A stretch of 23,021 nucleotides of DNA, from positions 1 to 23,021 of the forward strand of contig JAHIZR010000180.1 in the NCBI GenBank assembly GCA_018814465.1. Reading direction: 5' to 3'. A program made the position numbers and the translations under genes. The number at the start of each line of letters is the position of its first letter. The stretch's first letter is position 1. Under the pieces are notes generated by a model that was given only the letters and a program-made list of their open reading frames with translations, was not told the DNA's origin and ran no database searches. This document shows positions 22,540 through 23,021 of this stretch, one piece after another. Source of the DNA: a bacterium (GTDB taxonomy: Bacteria; Electryoneota; RPQS01).

Positions 22540-23021
22540 TTAGTGCCGCAACTTGTATTCAGCCAGGATAATCGCTTTCGTAAATTCAGCCATAAGAATC
22601 GCATCTTGCTTTGTTATTGTAGGTGTCGCAGTATTTCCGTGGGCAGCAAGTGGTGTCGTGCTTCTTAGGTCGTAAATGGACAATACATAGTTTAAGATTT
22701 CTTCACTCAGATTTGAATCACGCTTGTATCGTTCGAAGAACCCACCTAAAGTCTGATTCTGTACACTAGCAGTACCAACAATGTCTTTTGCAAGTGTTTC
22801 AAGTGCAGATCCACATGCATGTACCGTTCCAGAAAAATCATTCTTGGCCAAACATGTGTCCATCCGATCTACAAGTACCCTGATGTTTACATGTTCTTCC
22901 GAATGCGATTCAAGTTCATCAATTGGCGTGACCTGAACTTCAATAGATGGTGTGCGTCCGGGTCGGGATATGAATCGCGCCGTTACTTCTTCTTTCTCAA
23001 GTAGATCATTGATTTCATCTA
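22540..23021 (-). CDS. Protein with Abi-C/HEPN-like C-terminal domain, partial at the right edge
   Basis: The frame is open to the window edge, so the 159 visible residues are a C-terminal part; the ATG at 22863 is internal. The visible segment reads EINDLLEKEEVTARFISRPG, then VQVTPIDELESHSEEHVNIRVLVDRMDTCLAKNDFSGTVHACGSALETLAKDIV. It ends with LRSTTPLAAHGNT and AILMAEFTKAIILAEYKLRH. A helix with paired A-x-x-A-LE-LAK residues followed by an R-x7-HG motif resembles the abortive-infection C-terminal (Abi-C/HEPN) family, known from phage-defence and RNA-cleaving proteins. The intervening spacing (Rx7H) is a little longer than the usual HEPN Rx4-6H. It lies beyond the tRNA-Arg fragment, so it is probably carried by an integrated island. 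Activity is inferred from weak motif similarity. Confidence 0.5.
   Translation of the reverse strand, partial: DEINDLLEKEEVTARFISRPGRTPSIEVQVTPIDELESHSEEHVNIRVLVDRMDTCLAKNDFSGTVHACGSALETLAKDIVGTASVQNQTLGGFFERYKRDSNLSEEILNYVLSIYDLRSTTPLAAHGNTATPTITKQDAILMAEFTKAIILAEYKLRH

Noticed and set aside
22303..22540. Intron-split tRNA-Arg gene
   Set aside because: The break lies in the 5' anticodon stem rather than the anticodon loop, and no 5' half (D arm or acceptor strand) is found in the rest of the window.
1..23021. CRISPR array, insertion sequence or rRNA
   Set aside because: No regularly spaced repeats with unique spacers, no transposase-like frame with terminal inverted repeats and no rRNA-like sequence were seen.

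Overview
The window looks like chromosomal DNA of a Gram-negative bacterium, roughly half GC. It carries a TonB-dependent receptor with an N-terminal carboxypeptidase-regulatory-like domain, an outer-membrane-type lipoprotein, RND efflux remnants, sigma-54-type promoters and a CheX/CheD chemotaxis system. This mix is compatible with the FCB/Bacteroidota-related lineages or a neighbouring candidate phylum. That placement is an inference from gene content; no marker gene is present.

Layout. (1) 1-1662 is a gene graveyard. A periplasmic adaptor has lost its middle, an RND pump has a nonsense codon, a frameshift and a 3' truncation, and that pump is fused to the tail of an outer-membrane beta-barrel gene. 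(2) 1663-2214 is non-coding and rich in hairpins. (3) 2215-4251 is a large multi-pass membrane protein of GT-C glycosyltransferase type. (4) 4493-9554 reads as a phosphate-type module: a PhoB-like regulator, then a TonB receptor and a beta-helix lipoprotein, both with TTG starts. In front of the receptor is an array of 11-bp-phased TTAACA-like repeats, the layout of a Pho box. No PhoR or Pst genes are visible. (5) 9927-21495 is one chemotaxis locus in three transcription units: cheY-cheX (+), cheW-mcp (-) and cheA-cheR-cheD-HDOD-cheY-cheX-cheB (+). (6) 21496-22300 has a small two-TM glycine-zipper protein surrounded by copies of a short hairpin repeat. (7) At 22303-22346 lies the 3' part of a tRNA-Arg(UCU) gene on the minus strand, cut in the anticodon stem. 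It looks like the displaced att copy left by an integrative element. To its right a minus-strand gene with an Abi-C/HEPN-like C-terminus runs off the window.

How it works together. All three chemotaxis units have a readable -24/-12 (sigma-54) promoter: 9832-9847 (+), 14562-14577 (-) and 14639-14654 (+). The last two face away from each other across about 60 bp. The system has the Cache-domain receptor, CheW, a two-Hpt CheA, CheR, CheB and CheD. It has two CheY proteins and two CheX-type phosphatases instead of CheZ. One CheX is fused to a degenerate receiver-like domain. No flagellar or pilus genes are present, so the motility apparatus or other output cannot be named. The most noteworthy signals are the shared sigma-54 control of the whole chemotaxis locus, the Pho-box-like array before the receptor/lipoprotein pair, the pseudoreceiver-CheX fusion, and the tRNA fragment marking an island edge.
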